This document shows, piece by piece, positions 1 through 11,279 of a stretch of 64,000 bases of DNA. Origin of the DNA: Beaufortia kweichowensis (lineage: Eukaryota > Chordata > Actinopteri > Cypriniformes > Gastromyzontidae); NCBI GenBank assembly GCA_019155185.1, contig CM032804.1, positions 8,652,492 to 8,716,491 on the forward strand, read 5' to 3'. Made by a program: the position numbers and the translations under genes. The first letter of the stretch is position 1; each line of letters opens with the position of its first letter. The notes under the pieces were generated by a model that worked only from the letters and a program-made list of their open reading frames with translations, did no database searches and was not told the origin of the DNA.

Positions 1-205
1 CATCATCAACATAAATTTGTATTGTTGTTTTTTTTTTTGACCAAATTATAGATTGATCTCCAGTCCTCGTTTACTTTTTATGTAAAAGAACAACAAGAAC
101 ACTTTCTGCAGTCTATTGATCCTTGTTCAGGCAGTATACCATCAAGTTTGTAGTGATGTTAAGCATCTTATGCACTAAATTAAATATTGTCTCTCTATCC
201 CCAAG
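1..205 (+). other. Partial elob intron
   Basis: AT-rich sequence ending in a pyrimidine-rich tract and the AG acceptor at 204-205. No other feature is visible. Confidence 0.8.
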
Positions 206-514
206 GATGACATGTTGCTAGAAGATAGTAAGACTCTTGGAGACTGTGGATTCACAAATCAGACAGCCAGGCCTCAGGCTCCAGCCACAGTAGGACTGGC
301 TTTTCGCATCAGTGGTAAGTTCCTGTTCCTCTTTAATCTGCCTTCTTATTATATGATGTTTGGGTACCTGTATTTGCTTAATGTGTCTGCTTTAATTACA
401 GATGATGCTTTTGAGCCTCTGAGAATAGAGGCCTTCTCCAGCCCCCCTGAGCTTCCTGATGTTATGAAGCCTCAAGACTCGGGCAGCACTGCCAACGAAC
501 AAGCCGTGCAGTGA
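206..514 (+). CDS. elob: Elongin B, 3' end (last two coding exons)
   Basis: Elongin B is the ubiquitin-like subunit of the elongin BC complex. It stimulates RNA polymerase II elongation with elongin A and serves as adaptor in VHL/SOCS-box cullin-2/5 ubiquitin ligases. Coding exons are 206-314 and 402-514, with an AG acceptor at 204-205, donor GTAAGT at 315 and acceptor AG at 400-401. About 73 residues are visible, beginning near residue 47 of the roughly 118-residue family protein. They include the family-typical ARPQAPATVGLAFR stretch and the C-terminal PPELPDVMKPQDSG tail. The first half of the gene lies upstream of the window. The 87-nt intron is unusually short and has no stop in frame. 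Identity is near certain; the species-specific residues are read directly from the DNA. Confidence 0.97.
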   Translation, partial: DDMLLEDSKTLGDCGFTNQTARPQAPATVGLAFRISGKFLFLFNLPSYYMMFGYLYLLNVSALITDDAFEPLRIEAFSSPPELPDVMKPQDSGSTANEQAVQ

Positions 515-2667
515 AGAAAAAGCGGATGATAAAGGGCGGGGGGAGGGGGGAAGCGGCATGGGGTATAGAGTTTCAAGAATGGCGGCCAAGCAAAATGTGT
601 GTTTTAAGATGGTAGTGTGTATCGAGTTGCAAAGGATGGGGAAGCGTGAGTGAGAGTGATCCTGTGTGATATTGTAACTTTGCTGAATTTTGAATCGCTC
701 TCCCTGTTACCCCTGACGTCCCATCTAGCACTAGCAGCTTAACTCTCACTGTATTGTCGCAGTCCCTTCCAGCATCGAGTCTTTGCTCATCTACAGATTA
801 ATCCACCTGTCACAACACCCCTGTTGGCACAGGCACATTTTGATTTCGCGTTCCCCTTATTGCTGAATGAATTTGTCAGACAGCAGTTAGTCACCTGTCC
901 GAGACTATTAGACATATTTAAACCCATGCTTCTTATTTAATTCATGCGAATGTTATGTTTGGAGAGTTAAACGTTTTGTGCTTTTTGTGTGTTTTGATCT
1001 GTTGGGGTTGGGTGGGTTTGTGTTAGTGGCTGTAAGGTTTCACAAATGCCCAATTTACTGATTGCATTTACAATATGCTGTCGTGTGCTAATGAGTATTG
1101 GTATTATAATTATTCTTATTTAGAGCCTTCATAATTTTACTAGAGTGCAAAGGCCACAGGCTGAACAGTTTTATGTTACCAACAAACTATAGTGTAAATG
1201 CACTTGGAACTTGCTGGAAATCAGAATGGGCATGCCATCAGGTTATACCTGTACATTACACAGCACATGAATAAGATGAATTCTGATATACAGTGGTTTC
1301 ATTGTAAATACATTTTTCCACTTGCATTGTCGCTTCTTAAAGTGTGTGTTGCATTTCTTTACAGTTTTGTGTTGGTTGTTTGGAGTCCGCCTGTTCCTTT
1401 TTTGAATCGTTGTTTTGAAGCTTAAGTATTGACATGTAATTCTCTGGTTTTGTATTCAAAATCAGATGGGATTGTAAATGCTAGTCAATTATTCGTGTGT
1501 GAGGCATTTTAAAATGGTGGAAAATTTCAAGTAAAAATTAAATGATCAGTAAGATCGAGTTGCTTAAAATGAATGTTTAACAGAAACGCTGATATTGTAA
1601 TCATCCCCTGAACTAAAGCTCCCGATGTTTTTGCGAACTCAACTTTATCCTGCAGTGATGGCAGTGTTCCTTCACAATGCTCTGACAAAAATGAGTTACA
1701 AACAAACTGAAAAGAACATCATGCCGCAGTAACTGTAACTGCATTTCAAAGAAAATTAAAATCAGCCCTTTTCCACTCCTTCTCTAATATTCAACGTCTA
1801 TTTATTGTTGCTGGTTACACTGTGATATTAGTCAGCTTTCATAATTACAGAAGCTTACAGAGAGGTTAACCCATGTTAATAAAACATCATGAGATATTAA
1901 TATAGTATTGTCTCTGTGTAAAGCTGAAGTTAAAGGACTAACTATAGTGGCTCTAAATAGGGCATGGAAGGAGATATGGGACACATTTATACAACATCCA
2001 AACAAACATTGGGGTTGTGAGAGGTAAATATAGAAACCGAAGGGAAGATACTACAATATCTAAACTCTGTATTAGTCAATCTATCCTGTTCTGAGTGGAT
2101 TCCCAGGCCTAGTTTCATCTCAAACATGCAATTTAGTTTGGGACTAGCGTTTGCCTTGTTTGTAAAACCAAGCCTCAACATTTTACATGTGCTACCTACA
2201 TTGCATATAACAATATAGTATATTTAGAAGTATTAGGAAATATAAAAATAATAATGTGTATATTCCTTAACATACACTAAAACATTTGGAAAATGTTCAA
2301 GTAGGGTTTTTTATTGTCGTTTCACTAACACTGGCAGTAGGTGGCGTATGTGTACCATTAATTGGTTTGCCAACAAACTGCGAAGAAGAATCCGTAACGT
2401 GTTTTGGTTTCTCGTTGTGCTCAAAACAACAGCGTCAGTACGTAATGGAGTTGGTTTTGTTGCTTATTTTAAAGAAACGTTTATCACTGAACGGACATAT
2501 GCGATAGATTTTCCATGCAGTACTTCTTTAACTACGGGTTTATCCCGGTTACTTTCCCGAACCTGTTCTGATAGCAGAATCACCGACGTTTTGCAGAGAC
2601 AAACTTGCTGTCATTGTCTGAAATTTTCCGTTCCTCCAACTTTAATATATTTTTAAATAACAACCAG
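515..2667 (+). other. elob 3' UTR and intergenic DNA before the Harbinger-derived gene
   Basis: No convincing coding potential follows the elob stop. A possible AATAAA poly(A) signal is at 1878-1883, which would give a long 3' UTR; other A-rich variants lie earlier. The last few hundred bases should hold the promoter of the transposase-derived gene, but no TATA box or clear core element stands out. Confidence 0.5.
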
Positions 2668-4357
2668 ATGGAGGCCCGTAATAAGTTTGTGGCGAACGCA
2701 GGACGGGCGATAATGGACCTCATGCAGTCTGAATGGGAGCCGTTGTCATACTGGGAGCTTGATCAGCGCCTGGACCGGACCGTTGAGGAAATGTTAGAGG
2801 CTGACATCATAGCCCAGGCTCAGGGGAAGTCTTCTTCTGTTTTCATACAAGCGTCTCAACAGGAGGACTCAGTAGACCAGACGCAAACAGTGACCCTTCA
2901 GCTGTCCGAGTCGGGGACACCTGTGTACGAGTCCGCCTGTAAGCAGCGCGCACACCTTCCTGACGCCACCGAGGGAAATCCCGCAGTACAGGTAAAACCC
3001 ACTCCTCGTTAATTAAATATGCGATTCTGTTTGATGATCTTTAAAATGTATAATGTATGTTTGCTTGTTGTTTTGTCAGTATGTGACCAATCTTCTGCAA
3101 AGCTCCAGCTCAAACAACAGCAAGAACCGACTGTCTGGAAGAGCTCGGTTGTCCTTGTCTCATACTGTCCTCCTGTCGCTCACCCTCCTGTCCAAACGCA
3201 TCAGCTACCGCAATGTGTCCTCTAGATTCCATCTGGAGAAAGGAAATATTCATAGGATCTTCTTTTCTTTCTGTGAACGAGTGACTGCACTACAAGATCA
3301 ATTCATTCAATGGCCAACAGGTACTTCATCGTAAATCATTTAAAAAAATTAAATAATTTCCCCCCTCATGTCATTCAAAACCTGTATATGACTTTTATAT
3401 TATAAGATATTTTGAGAAATGTGAGTGTGTATTTTGAGTGGTTTTGTGTCCTTACAATGGAAGTCAATGGGGTGCAGTGTTGTTTAGTCACCAACGTTTT
3501 TCAAAATATCTTCCTCATCAGTCATACAGGTTTAAAATGACATGCAGGTGAGTAAGTAATAAAAGAATGTTCATTTTTTGGGTAAACTATTCCTTTAACT
3601 CCAGTGTGTTTCATCTCTCTCTCTCTTCCTAGGACAGCAGGCTATACAACATCTGCTTTCTTTCTCCAGCTGGCTGGGTCGCAACGAGGCCCTGGAAGAG
3701 AGGGGTCTACCTCGAGTGCTTGGGGTAGTGGGTGACACACGCATACCCATCCGTCTGCCCATCTGCAAACAGGACTGCGAGAGCGATGCTCCTGATGCAA
3801 AGAGACAGAAGGTTGATCCACATCCAGATTCATGGCTGAACTTAGAACTGGTCTGCAATGGTGAGGGGAGGTTCATTTACTGCCACATCAGCAAAGGCTC
3901 AGAAAAAGATAGAGGAAGTGCATTAGTTCAGAGGCTCCAGCAAAACCCTGAGATGATGCCTCCAGGAACCTGCCTGATAGCCGGAGTTGGATACCCACTC
4001 ACTGAGCAAATACTTACTCCATTCTCTACAGGTCAAAGCCCTCAGGAAAACCTTTACAACAGATCATTGGGAATCCATTTGGGTCGATTTGAGCAGGCGG
4101 TAGCTGACCTTAAACAGCGTTTCCAGAAATTGAGATATTTGGATATGGGGAACTATGACAGGGCGAAAGCTGTGGTTCTTACTGCTTGTATATTAAACAA
4201 TGTTTTTCTAGACATGGGGGATGTGACAAAGGGACTGATAGAGAAAACTGCAAAAGAAGATGTGGAGGAGGTAAAAGACAATGAGGCTGGGGTGAAAATA
4301 AGGGACACTGTAGTGAATCTGCTTTACAGCTCATTGGAAGCAGAACCAAATAATTAA
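2668..4357 (+). CDS. PIF/Harbinger transposase-derived protein with degenerate DDE triad
   Basis: Three coding exons join in phase: 2668-2991, 3080-3320 and 3633-4357. They encode 429 residues. The ATG at 2668 is the first in frame. Exon 2 (residues ~109-188) carries a helix-turn-helix-like region, and its end (ALQDQFIQWP) resembles the corresponding HARBI1 segment. Exon 3 resembles the DDE_Tnp_4 nuclease: PRVLGVVGDTRIPI (~215-228), CLIAGVGYPL (~302-311), and a helical FEQAVADLKQRF block near 341-352. In active Harbinger transposases the first two blocks carry catalytic Asp. Here those positions are Gly222 (an Asp follows at 223) and Gly306, while Glu342 is kept 36 residues after the second position. 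The introns, intact frame and lost acidic residues suggest a domesticated, catalytically dead protein, perhaps a nuclear DNA-binding regulator. The partner-like Myb gene converges on it 384 bp away. The orthologue is not identified. Confidence 0.85.
3361..3600. repeat. Palindromic MITE-like element in intron 2 of the Harbinger-derived gene
   Basis: The left arm contains TGTCATTCAAAACCTGTATATGAC-like sequence (3370-3393) and the right arm contains its imperfect reverse complement near 3520-3543. It ends in the TTTTTGGGTAAACTATTCC motif (3573-3592). A related copy lies at 61127-61340 and a fragment at 9700-9745. From memory, elements ending in GGGTGAACTATCCCTTTA are abundant in cyprinid introns. 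The family name is not assigned. Confidence 0.65.
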
Positions 4358-4462
4358 ATGACTAATGTTAACACTTGTTAAATGTAAAATGTTTACATAC
4401 TTGGATTGAATTTGTGTAGTGGTATGAAAAGGAAAAACGATGCACATTTTGTATTTGCCTTT

Positions 4463-4471
4463 TTTATTAAA
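4463..4471. terminator. Overlapping bidirectional poly(A) signal
   Basis: The nonamer TTTATTAAA reads ATTAAA on the plus strand (4466-4471), about 110 nt after the transposase-derived stop. It reads AATAAA on the minus strand (4468-4463), about 275 nt after the Myb-gene stop. Both convergent genes could use it, so their transcripts would overlap at their 3' ends. Confidence 0.55.
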
Positions 4472-4741
4472 ACAGAAAAATACCATGAACAACTTGTCAT
4501 TTGTGTTAATGAATTACACAGTCTAAATTGCTCAGTAATAACTAATATTTTGCAATAAGTAATGGTATAGTGGAAAACCAGGCCCAAAAGTGACTTTGCA
4601 TCAACAGAACATTTGGTAGTAGTAATTTTATAACATTAGTCAGGACAATTTCTAAATTTCTTAAGGTAATTCAACATATCTCTCTAAAAATATAAATGTA
4701 CTCCCTATGTAATAGGAACATAACAAAAACATGTTTAATTC

Positions 4742-5866
4742 CTATTGTTGGGAAGGCTTTTCTGGCACAACACAGTCTTTAGGTATTTGCATGGTATTGT
4801 CCTGGGCCAGACAAGTAATGGCACGTGCCAGATTATTGATGGCCTCAATCTTTCTTTCTTCAAGAGCTTTTTGCTGAGCCCACATGTTCAATTTCCTCTC
4901 CTGCAGCTCCAGGTACAACTGCAGCAAATCCTGAGGTGGTTTGGTGGTGGTTAATGGTGTTGCTGTGACTGCGGTGGGTGTGGGTAAGATGGGGGTAAAT
5001 CGTTTACTGGCTATTGCCTTGCCAAGCTTTGTGCCATTAAGCTTTGCCTTCCGCTGAGCCTCGATTTCCTCATAGCTTCTACCCAACACCTCATGCATCT
5101 CCTTGAAGAACTCCCAGTGTACGCTGTTGATTCCCAGTCTTTTGGCTCGTTCAGCATTTTTGCGATATGTTGCTAACATGTTCCTCCATTTCAGGTCACA
5201 TTCGAAGGCTTTGACTGGGACATCTGTACAACCGTCAGCCTTTAACTTTGCAGTAACTCTCTCAGCCACAGTCTCCCACAGCTTCTTCTTTTTGCACACA
5301 GGCTGGTCGAACTCTTGGTCCATGTCCAAGCGAACATGAACTAGATGCCATGTTGCTTGTAGTGTCCACACAAACTCTAAAAGAAAATTTCATTACAATT
5401 ATTATTGCAGGACAATGCAGATTTGTTTTTTTTTATAAGTTTTGTGGACTTTTATTTTAAAGGTTTCTTTTACGTTATTCATTTGAAACATTTGTTTTAA
5501 ATGTTTTAAATTATTTATTACCTTAAACATAAACAAAATAATAAAAACTTTTTATACATCATTAAAAACAATTTAAAGTCAAAATACTCTGTAAACTTGT
5601 TGGCAAAATTAAAACTGACCACAATAAAAATGTTTTATTAAGGGTCTGGAACTCTCCAGACCAATTCAACACGTTATGATGGGAAAGTCAATCTATATAT
5701 TTAAGTTTATCATGTGCTCCTGGCTTGCAATCCCCAGAGCGCATACTGCTGCACTGATTACTCATATCTCACCTGTTTTAGACTTTTCAGTCTCCAAAGT
5801 CGAAATTGTAGTTGTTGATTCCTCCACCTCGATGCCTTCTGTAACAATGGTTTCAATGACCTCCAT
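4742..5866 (-). CDS. Myb/SANT-like (trihelix) DNA-binding protein, probable Harbinger ORF1-type partner
   Basis: Two coding exons on the minus strand, 5866-5773 and 5376-4742, are joined through GTGAGA/TTTTAG splice sites and give 242 residues. The short acidic/Thr-rich N-terminus comes from exon 1. Residues ~32-125 have the tryptophan pattern of a Myb/SANT-like trihelix domain: FVWTLQATWHL, KKKLWETVAERV, CDLKWRNMLATYRK, VHWEFFKEMHEVLG. A Pro/Thr-rich linker follows, then a helical Leu/Glu/Lys-rich segment (~180-220) likely to be coiled coil. PIF/Harbinger elements encode such a Myb-like protein, needed for transposase nuclear import and DNA recognition; the human HARBI1/NAIF1 pair is the known domesticated example. 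It converges with the transposase-derived gene and diverges from armc5. That these two proteins partner is inference. No symbol is assigned. Confidence 0.82.
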
Positions 5867-6795
5867 GCTGAATTTATTTTGTATTTCTGTTATTTTCTAT
5901 TACTTCGATTAATCGTGGACTTTAACAACCTCAGCGATGACTTTTTTCCGAGAGTCGACAACAGCGATGATAATAACAACGACCTTGTTTGCACCAGATT
6001 CAGCGCTGAAAAGGGTGTTGTTTTTTCCGGAAATGAACATGTCGTGCGGTAGAGGATTGTGGGAAATGAATTCTATTCATTTGGTAGAAAACCGTTGCGC
6101 CTTGCCTATTTTCATGATTAGGAATACATAAATAAATTAATATAAATGTATTTATATGTTTATATTTATAGGTTATAGAGTTGTATTATTCTGGTATTCC
6201 CGGCATTATATAAAGTCAGCGATGCAGTTATTCTGAAACTACAATTCCCATATGCTTTAAAGAGAGCGATTCTGCATCTGCCCCTCCCTTTCTGACTAAC
6301 CTTTCTGTTTGACGCTCTGCTAAAGATGGCGCCCGTGCAAATCTGAGGCGATTGCGCTTTGTAGCGCATAGGAAATTTGACGTGGGTAAGATGAAAGGCT
6401 AATGAAGCATTCTAATCTTCATCTAAACACAAAAATACACCCAAATAGGTTACTCTCAGGCAGCACTGTCAATGTTTTATTTTTCTGTGGCCTACCTCCC
6501 AACGTAGGCCTTAATGAAATATGTCGCACGGGTAAAAGACTCAATTTCCCAGAAGTCATTGCTCGGGTTTTGCGCTAGCTATGATTGGTGAACATGTTAG
6601 GTGTAGTTTTGAATGTTTATTTCTCTGTTGGATGTGCCAATCGTAGGAGAAGCTTGTGTTAGTTTAAAAATATCGTGATTTTTATAAAATTGCACAAATA
6701 ATATGTGATTGGTGTAGTTGTAACTTTATTTTAAGTCACTGAAACGTACTTTAAAAAGTTACAAAGGAGGGGGGCTGGGGTTCATCAGATTTATC
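5867..6795. promoter_or_regulatory. Bidirectional promoter interval between the Myb-like gene and armc5
   Basis: The two start codons are 929 bp apart and point away from each other. The interval holds a YY1-type motif AAGATGGCGCC at 6323-6333 and CCAAT boxes near 6582 (ATTGG) and 6637 (CCAAT), and no TATA box. Transcription starts cannot be placed from sequence alone. Confidence 0.5.
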
Positions 6796-9700
6796 ATGTC
6801 TACACCTTTAGAACAAAAAATTAAAAAAAGTTCAAAAAGTTCACCCGGTACCCCAGAGGGTTCCTGTGCGTCCCCAGAATCCTCTCTTACCTGGTGTTTG
6901 ACTCAGTTGTCCAAAACTAGCACATTGGCAGACAATGGACTGACAGAAGATGGCAATAAGCCCATCAATGCAGGAGAGAAAGCCAGAGATACAGACAAGA
7001 AACTTAAAGCTTACCAATGGAGGGCGCTGGTGGCCATTCGGACCCAGCACATTAAGGGAGGTGGCAGCAGGATAGCACGGTACCGGGCACGAGGAGGACT
7101 GCCACCTTTACTGGATCTCCTCAGACGACCAGAAAGCTCTAGAAAGTTTCTGGACCTGGCACTTAGCATCCTGGCCAATTGCTGTACTGAAAAAGGGACA
7201 AGAATACAAGTAAGGAAGATGCATCTGATGATGCATCACTTTATAAAAATCTTTCAAGCATAATCATGCATGCAAATTATATATTGTCAATGATTTTCTC
7301 ATTCTTTTTTGTACTTGTAGGTAAGGAAGCTTGATGGTATTTCTATTGTTGGTAAGTCAGTGAAGATTTCTTAGGAAATCTGTTGTCCTAAATTAAATCT
7401 TAGGAATAGATGCTGTATTTATGTTTTATGGTCATGTCAGTATACTCTTTTATTTTTCTAGTGGATGTTTTCAAGAGGAATGTCTCTGTGGATACAGTAC
7501 AAAATCGAGCCGCAAGAGCTTTGGGAAATCTCGCCATGGACCCAGAAGGTTCAGCTGAGGTCCATTCTGCAGGTAAGTTTCTAGATTTCTTAAACTCATA
7601 TCTCATCTCATATCTTTTAAAAATGTTCTGACTCCCCATCAGATTTAAAGCAACAAGTAGAATCTAATAATACAAATCACTGAGCTGTTAAATGAATAAA
7701 TTTTGTCCCTTTCACTTAGGTGGTGTTCCACTTCTCCTTGTCTGCCTATCTCTATCTCCACCCCCATCCTCTCCCTCTTCCTTGATTCCAACACCTGAGC
7801 TCTCAGCGCCTAAACTGGAATGTGCCCAGTCTGCTGCCCGAGCACTTGTCTACCTTTCCGACACTCCTGCCAACCGACTTCTGCTGCTTTCACAAGGAGT
7901 TCTGCCAGCTCTCTCTTCCTTCATTGCTCCAGAATACCCTTTAGTTCTGCGACGGGCTTCTCTTCGTGCCCTTCATGAGCTTACCAGGGGAGGCAGTACA
8001 GACTGTGCTAGGGAGATTTCCAGGTCTGGGGCAATGACTCAGCTGGGGGTCCTTGCATTGGGAGAAGATGGTCTACCTTTGGAAGAGTTAGCTCTAAAGA
8101 CTCTCGCAAACTTATGTTCTCAAGGCTGCCTGAGGCCACTTATCGGTTCTCTGGGTGTCATTCAAAAGTTTGTAGAAGAAGTAAAGAAGGATCCTCTTAA
8201 GTCAGGTGTGTTTTTTAAGGCCTTGTGTTTGTGCTGCAGAGAGGCTGTGAACAGGGCCAAAGTTAAAGAAAGTGGGGGGCTGGAGGTGCTCATTGGATTT
8301 TTATCTGCCCAGCAAAACCACCCGCTAACACGATTTGCCTTTTTAGCTTGCGTTGATTTTGTCTATGATGAATCAGCCCTTGAACAGCTGCAGGAGCTTG
8401 GGTTGGTACCACTGCTGATCAAGTGGTTGGAAGAGTTTTCTAAAGAAGAGGAACTGACAGAAAAGATGGACGCTGGCCTGTCATCCAGTTCGCCATGTTC
8501 TGAACTAATGACCTCGGGTTTTGACTCATTTGACTTTTCTCCCCATGAAGGCAATAAAAGAGAAGATGTGAGTAAAGACCAGACATCAGGATCCTCCAGC
8601 TTCCTCAGTCTCAGGTTAGCTCTCAGTGTAAAATGTTGGATGCATTAAATATGAAAATCTTTGCAAATTACTTTCTAACCCATTACTCCACACCTGGCAG
8701 TTTAATGCTGCTTAGTTTTGTCTTTGTTTAAATTATACAAAGCATTACTAATGTATTATATTAAATATAAAAAATATATCTATGACTATGTATGAATGTA
8801 TGTTGCTTACTTTCTGATATATTTCTTTGTTTACCTCCCAGGTCTTGGCTGGTATCCGAAGGTCTGATCTCCTCTGAGGGAGAGCTGACTGAATCCCCAA
8901 GTGGAAATGATGTTGCCAGTGGCAGCCCTCAATCTGCCCTCTCACCTCCACCTTCCTCTGAGATCCCCGAAACACAAACCTTGCGTCAGCCCCACTTGTC
9001 TCCCCCCACCCGCTCTAAATCCACCCGGATCTCTTCGCCCTCTTCCTCAACTCCAGCATCACCTCAATCTATACAGCTGAGAAACCTACCAGGGTCACCA
9101 TCCTCTTCACACCCTTCATGTACATCCACTCCTCACTCTGAGCAACCAATAATAAAACTTTCCATCACCCCCTCAACTCCCCTCCCGATCTCCTCTCCAC
9201 CCAGAAAGAGATTTCGTACATCTTCATCCTCCTCTGTGTCTTCACGCTATAGCCTGGTTGCCCTGGACAACCCCCCTGTAATATCCAAAACCCCAATGTA
9301 TCATCACCCATATCACCCAGAGCCCTGGGCCCCAGAATCTCCTATTCTTCTGCTTCTGTCACGCTTCTCCCATGCTTCAGACCCTAGCACATCACTTATC
9401 AATGCAAATGTTTTCTCTGGGCTGTTCTACTACCTCACCCAGCACCATGACCCCAGTGGGAGATGCTTTCGGATGCTGGGCAGGCTCAGCTGTAACCCAA
9501 ACTGCTTGCAGGCTCTGGTTAGAACTGGAGCTGTTGCGTTGATCAGACAGAGACTGTGTGTGAAAGGAGAAGAGATCGGAAGCAAACAGTCAGAGAAAGT
9601 AAAAGCTAAAATTACACAACTAGGTGTGTGGCGTTATATTAATATACAACATTAATGATTATTGTTTGTGTATTGTTGCATTACATAGATGGAACATAAG

Positions 9701-11279
9701 GAATAGGTTACTCAAAAAGTTAAAATTTACTCACCCTAATGATATATTGTTTGACTTTTTGATGCTGACTGAATTTTTTATGTTTTCTTCTGTCTTTCAG
9801 GTTTGGGTCTTCTCTGTAATCTGAGGGTTCAGAGTGAATCTGGCTTTGGCTCTGGAGTTCTTACTCATATCATGCTGTCAGGCTCAGAATCTGACAAGTT
9901 GTATTGTGTCCTTTCTCTGCCACTGATTATCAGGTATGTTTTTTTTTCTTTTAAGAAGTTTTAAAGCCTCATGCTTATGATATGTTACTGATCTGATCTT
10001 CTGTTGCAGCAACAAAGTTCTTTTAAAGAAGTTACTATTGGATAATGGAGGACTGGCAGCAGCTCTTGATTTGATTGGCTGCCACAGTCAAGATGACGAT
10101 GACAATGATGGACAGTCTGATAAGTACAGAACATTGCTTGCTGGTTGGTTGCATCCTCTTGAGCAAGTGTCCTCTTTCAGACTCAATTTCTTGTTCTTCT
10201 CCCTTTTGATTGGCTGCCTCTCCAGTCTTTTGTCAAGTACCAAGGAGGACAGAAGTAACTGTAGCATAGATGGTGGCAGCAAAAAGCAGACCTCCTCAAG
10301 CCCCATAAAAACATCTCAAGTTCTGGACGAAGCATCTACTCATTGTTCCCAACCCAAAAAGAACCAATTATGTCCCTACCAGGAGACAACACATGACCTT
10401 AACTTCCTCCTCGATGATGGAGCCCTTCTTCCAGCCAACCATAAGGCTGTTACTGGGGATGAAGAAGCAGGTGAGGTTGGGTCTGACTATTTCAGAGCCC
10501 TGCTGATGGGAGGATTTGGGGAGGCCCAGAGAGCTAAAGGTGAGGCCATTCGAATCAAGGATGTTAACAGTGCGATGCTTTTACCGGTTCTTCACTACTT
10601 GCATGGATGTCGTTTGATTGATGGAATTGAAGACCAAAAAACAAATTGTCCTGTTTTGAACTCTCTAGTGTCTGTTGGGTTGGGTAGGCTACAGGATGAG
10701 GTAAAGTCATGCTTTCAAACAACCCCATTGGCCAAAGCGATGACAGGGGCTTGTAGGTTTTTAGTACCTGGTTTACAAAAGGCAGCTGAGGACCTGTGTG
10801 TTGGTCTTCTTTCCTCTGCAGTCTCATTTGTCTTAAGAAGTCGGACCAAATGTTGCTGTTCTGATGACCCAACACACCCAGTACCCGAAAGGTCATCGCA
10901 ATTGTCCAAAATTAAAACAACGGATGGCCAGCCAACAGCACCAAGGTCTTTGTCAAAGCGTTGTAAACAACACTGTAAACCCTCTCAGATTTCTAAACGG
11001 GTTAATAAAACTATTGCTTCTTCCTCTTTGGACAATGACACTGAGGAAGCTTGGCTCAAGTCTCTCTTGCCCCAAGTGTATTGGTTTTCACAACGCTACT
11101 CTTACCTGCGACTGGGCCGAGCATGTCTCTCCATAGTGCTGCAGCCTCAGGTGTTCCATCCTGCTGTTCTTCATCCCTCCCTCTCTGCCGACTGCTTCCT
11201 GCGCTTAGCACAAGAGGCAGACTGCACCGAAGGGCTTAGACGGGACATCCTAAACTTTGTCAAAACAGCCCTTAACTAA
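6796..11279 (+). CDS. armc5: Armadillo repeat-containing protein 5
   Basis: Seven coding exons join in phase: 6796-7209, 7321-7351, 7462-7572, 7720-8614, 8842-9623, 9801-9933 and 10010-11279. They give 1211 residues, longer than the mammalian protein (about 935). The N-terminal two-fifths shows armadillo repeats, for example GGLPPLLDLLRRPESSRK, QNRAARALGNLAMDPEGS and ALKTLANLCSQG. A Ser/Pro-rich low-complexity linker fills the start of exon 5. A BTB domain follows near residues 918-1030 (FLLDDGALLPANHKAV, DYFRALLMGGF, LHYLHGCRL). In mammals ARMC5 is a CUL3 substrate adaptor implicated in RPB1 turnover and a tumour suppressor of the adrenal cortex. Exon 2 is only 31 nt. The extra length relative to mammals lies partly in exon 7 (10120-10400), where an undetected intron is possible. 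Confidence 0.94.
9700..9760. repeat. Fragment of the cyprinid palindromic repeat
   Basis: Lies in armc5 intron 5. The sequence around 9704-9741 (GGTTACTCAAAAAGTTAAAATTTACTCACCCTAAT, written here in part) resembles the outer arm of the elements at 3361 and 61127. Only one arm is present. Confidence 0.4.

Noticed and set aside
2286..6130. Terminal inverted repeats of an intact Harbinger element around the transposase and Myb genes
   Set aside because: I looked for matching ends with 3-bp target duplications on both sides and found none, consistent with immobile genes.
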